Assembly: GCA_011316305.1 (NCBI GenBank)
Contig: SAUG01000021.1
Coordinates: 434,001-498,000 of the forward strand
DNA length: 64,000 nucleotides
Reading direction: 5' to 3'
From: Rusavskia elegans
Lineage: Eukaryota; Ascomycota; Lecanoromycetes; Teloschistales; Teloschistaceae
The notes under the pieces are model-generated. The model worked only from the letters and a program-made list of their open reading frames with translations. It searched no databases and was not told where the DNA came from. This document shows positions 61,701 to 64,000 of the stretch, piece by piece; the stretch's first letter is position 1, and each line of letters begins with the position of its first letter. The position numbers and the translations under genes are program-made.

Positions 61701-63290
61701 CTTTATAGACTATAAAAACCTTTTATACTTTACTATAATAAAGTAACTAAATAGAAGATAAATACGATAGTCTAAACTCTTCGGTTAATATAAATTTAAA
61801 ATATACTATATTCTAGATAAAGAAAATAGAAAAACAGATATTCTAAGTCGAAGAAGTAATTATATAAAAATAAAAGAAGTTTTTAGTAATAGTATCTTTA
61901 AAATTAATAAAGATAGATTACTATTAGTAAATTAGTACGAATTAGGTATAATGCTATATATATTTAGAAACGACTAGAAGTAATTTCCTATTAAGAAAGA
62001 AAAACTCTATATACTAGATAATAAAATCGACGAATATATTAAAAAATACTATAATAGAATACTATAAAGGTATCTAGGCGTAATAAAGATAATATAACTT
62101 TTATAATAGTATTACCAGTTTCCTAATATAAAGTAATACGTTGAGGTATATATTAAAAGATATTTTAGTTATTAGTAAAACAAGTATAGTATATATACTC
62201 GTTATAGAGAGATTTAGTATTAGAAACTACTAAATTTACTATAAAAGGAAGTTATAATAGACTTTATTATTAAGCTCCTAAAATCGAAAGACCCGATAAC
62301 AAGCGTAAAATACGACTCGATACTTAATATAGTAGATAGACTTACGAAGTATATCTATATAATCCTAACTAAAAAAGATTTTATAGTAGAATAATTTAGA
62401 TTTATTATTCTAGATCGATTATTTCGATACTATAGACTACTAAAAGTATTAATAAATAATAGAAATAAACTCTCTACTTCGAACTATTAGAAAACCCTAA
62501 TTCCTTTATTTAGTATTAAACTAAAAATATTAATAGCTTTCTATCTAATAATAGATAGATAGATAGAACGTACTAACTAAACGCTCGAATAATACCTAAA
62601 ATACTATATTAATAATATTTAAAATAATTAGATTTCGCTTTTACTAATAGTATAATTAGTATTTAATATAAAAGAATCAAGTATAATAAAGGAGATACCG
62701 TTCTTTATTAAAAACGGGAAAAATCCGAATTTATTTAGATATCCGCTGCTTAACAGGTTAGTAGAGTTAGTAATTTAAAGAATCGAGATTTAGAAAAAAA
62801 TCTATACGAATATTCTAAAGATATAGAAATATTTAGATAATTATTAGAATAAAAGGTAAAAAATAGTACCTTAGCTAAAGAAAGGGGATAAGGTATACCT
62901 TTTTACGAAAAACCTAAAAATAAGGATTCTAAGTAAAAAACTTAACTATATTAAGGTCGGACTATTTTTAATTAAATAGGTTAAAGGACTTTAGAATTTT
63001 AAACTTAATCTACCTAGAAACGCTAAAGTATACCCGGTATTCTATATATCTCTTTTAGAACCAGCCGACCCCGGAATACTATTATAATAGACGTTTAATT
63101 TCGAGATATAAGAGGAAAATACCTTTATAGTCGAGAAGATCCTATAGTAGAAAGGTCAGAACTATTTAATTAAGTAGAAAGGTTACCCTACCTTAGAAAA
63201 TACTTAGAAATCTAAAGAATACTTAGTAAACTACTAGAAGATTCTATAATAGTTCTATTAAAAGGAGCTAAAGAAGTTATTAACTAGCCA
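58790..63290 (+). pseudogene. Gypsy-4 gag-pol, RIP-mutated with RT deletion
   Basis: The plus strand shows, in order: gag with a zinc knuckle in the form Y-Y-N-Y-S-K-P-G-Y-F from CxxC-x4-H (59459-59500); protease DSGATGNF mutated to N-L-G-V-T-G-N-F (60509-60532); reverse transcriptase from about 61150, with IDYRKLN (61327-61350) and the IPFGFTNVPATCQ segment ending at 61570; RNase H from KLSPAEQNYDIY-like text (61586 onward); integrase zinc region (about 62030-62180) and core with its first catalytic Asp at 62260-62262; and a chromodomain with YLIKWKGYP (63155-63185). Between 61571 and 61586 about 100 residues, including the Y-x-DD box, are missing. Stops are former Gln/Trp codons. Not functional. 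Confidence 0.9.
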
Positions 63291-63359
63291 GAATCGCTAG
63301 AAAATATAATCTACTCGGAAGCTACGTTAATAAAAGAATTAAAATCTATAGAAAAGAAT

Positions 63360-63733
63360 AGATCCGTATTATCTTTATATTCTAACGCCTTAAGATTTTA
63401 TAGTTCGCCGTTAACTATAATACGCTACTCCTCTTTAATATAATCTAATTAACGAAGTAAATACTATTACTTTATATACGCTTTATATAACTCTTTCTTT
63501 AATTTTTTATACTTATCTTCTAAACGACGCTAGCGCGTAGTATCTGACGGAGCAAGGTTATAAAAATAAGCTTATATAATATATTTAACGTATTTTTTAA
63601 AACTATCGCCGATATAATATAGTTTCTCTAACTAGAAATAATTCCGATAAGAACGTATAGCTAATATACTAATACCTAATAATATAACTTTATTATAATA
63701 CTCTTTAGTTAATAGCTTCTTTCGTTTACCTAT
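63360..63733 (-). pseudogene. Antisense accessory ORF of Gypsy-4 (RIP-broken)
   Basis: A minus-strand frame between the chromodomain and the 3' LTR, beginning at an ATA (63731-63733) 54 bp inside the LTR. It reads G-K-R-K-K-L-L-T, S-I-L-A-I-R-S-Y-R-N-Y-F, E-K-L-Y-Y-I, L-E-D-K-Y-K-K-L-K-K-E-L-Y-K-A-Y-I-K and R-I-I-V-N-G-E-L. It is co-linear with the frames in Gypsy-1 (5134) and Gypsy-2 (24802). About ten positions are TAG/TAA or otherwise RIP-altered. The protein pattern is conserved although this copy belongs to another LTR subfamily, which supports past selection. Confidence 0.6.
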
Positions 63734-63786
63734 AAAAGGAAGGAACGAGGGATTTTCGGAACGAAAATTCTAAAAAGGAGACCTAG

Positions 63787-64000
63787 TATTATAAGCACGC
63801 GCGGTATAATTTTAGAAACGTAGTAGTACTTAGTATAGTACTGGAACTTCTTATTATACCTAGATAGGTAAGGACTTGGTATTATTATCTTAGTTATCTT
63901 AGCGAGTAAGGTACCTAAAGAAGGTTATTTTAGTTATTTTAGCGAGTAAAGTATTTAAGGAAAGATTATCTTAGTTATTTTAGTAAGTAAGGTATCTAAA
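63787..64000 (+). repeat. Gypsy-4 3' LTR, incomplete
   Basis: Begins TATTATAAGCACGCGCGG (from TGTTATGAGC) after a purine-rich tract AAAAAGGAGACC (63772-63783) that suits a polypurine tract. It includes at least three of the 40-bp tandem units. Cut by the window end. Confidence 0.9.

Larger units (their letters stand above)
58108..64000 (+). mobile_element. Gypsy-4, Ty3/gypsy chromovirus, truncated by window end
   Basis: The 5' LTR is 58108-58553 (TGTTATGAGCACGCGCGG...), and the 3' LTR starts at 63787 and is cut by the window end. The pentamer before it is TAAAC; its partner is outside. This copy belongs to a subfamily that differs from Gypsy-1 to -3 in the LTR (GCACGCGCGG) and is the least mutated gypsy here. 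It carries gag, protease, reverse transcriptase, RNase H, integrase and chromodomain segments in the Ty3/gypsy order. Confidence 0.9.

Overview
The window looks like a chromosome segment from a filamentous ascomycete (Pezizomycotina). About 85-90% is very AT-rich, repeat-derived DNA. CpA and TpG are almost absent from it, TpA is abundant and CpG survives, which is the signature of repeat-induced point mutation (RIP). A small remainder has balanced composition and carries host genes with 41-79 nt introns. The species cannot be named from the sequence.

Layout. 1-14500: a nest of repeats. A dispersed repeat (family X) is broken by a copia-type LTR element (Copia-A, 2771-13440), which is itself broken by a Ty3/gypsy chromovirus (Gypsy-1, 4610-11928). 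A MITE sits at 13478-13801. 14501-24283: duplicated AT-rich units and a TIR element (16725-20545) holding three further TIR elements, two side by side and one inside its left end. 24284-30890: Gypsy-2. 30891-35880: AT-rich DNA with a tRNA-like sequence. 35880-39620: balanced island with a cytochrome P450 gene (10 exons, minus strand) and the 3' half of a rhodopsin-domain membrane-protein gene. 39621-44334: insertion (a TIR-type DNA element carrying Copia-A and two nested MITEs) that splits the rhodopsin gene inside an intron. 44335-45111: 5' half of that gene. 45112-50712: complete Copia-B with 219-bp LTRs and target duplication CTAAA. 50713-51530: the rest of the balanced island. 51604-56201: MITE, unknown repeats and a second family X copy. 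56202-64000: a Copia-A 5' fragment cut by Gypsy-3, which is cut in turn by Gypsy-4 (running off the window).

Host genes. The P450 (502 codons) resembles isotrichodermin C-15 hydroxylase-type fungal P450s and keeps the I-helix, ExxR and heme-Cys motifs. Two offsetting indels put the PERW segment out of frame, so the enzyme may be inactive. The rhodopsin-domain gene can be rebuilt as 8 exons (396 codons). It is a pseudogene: split by 4.7 kb, with four nonsense codons and an altered splice acceptor. Copia-B sits 61 bp upstream of its start codon.

Most notable signals: (i) an antisense reading frame conserved in three gypsy copies between the chromodomain and the 3' LTR; (ii) reciprocal protection from RIP at the two outer ends of Copia-B; (iii) the compensated frameshift in the P450; (iv) a hAT-like MITE family with 8-bp target duplications whose two copies mostly differ only by transitions; (v) a reading frame preserved in the unknown repeat family X.
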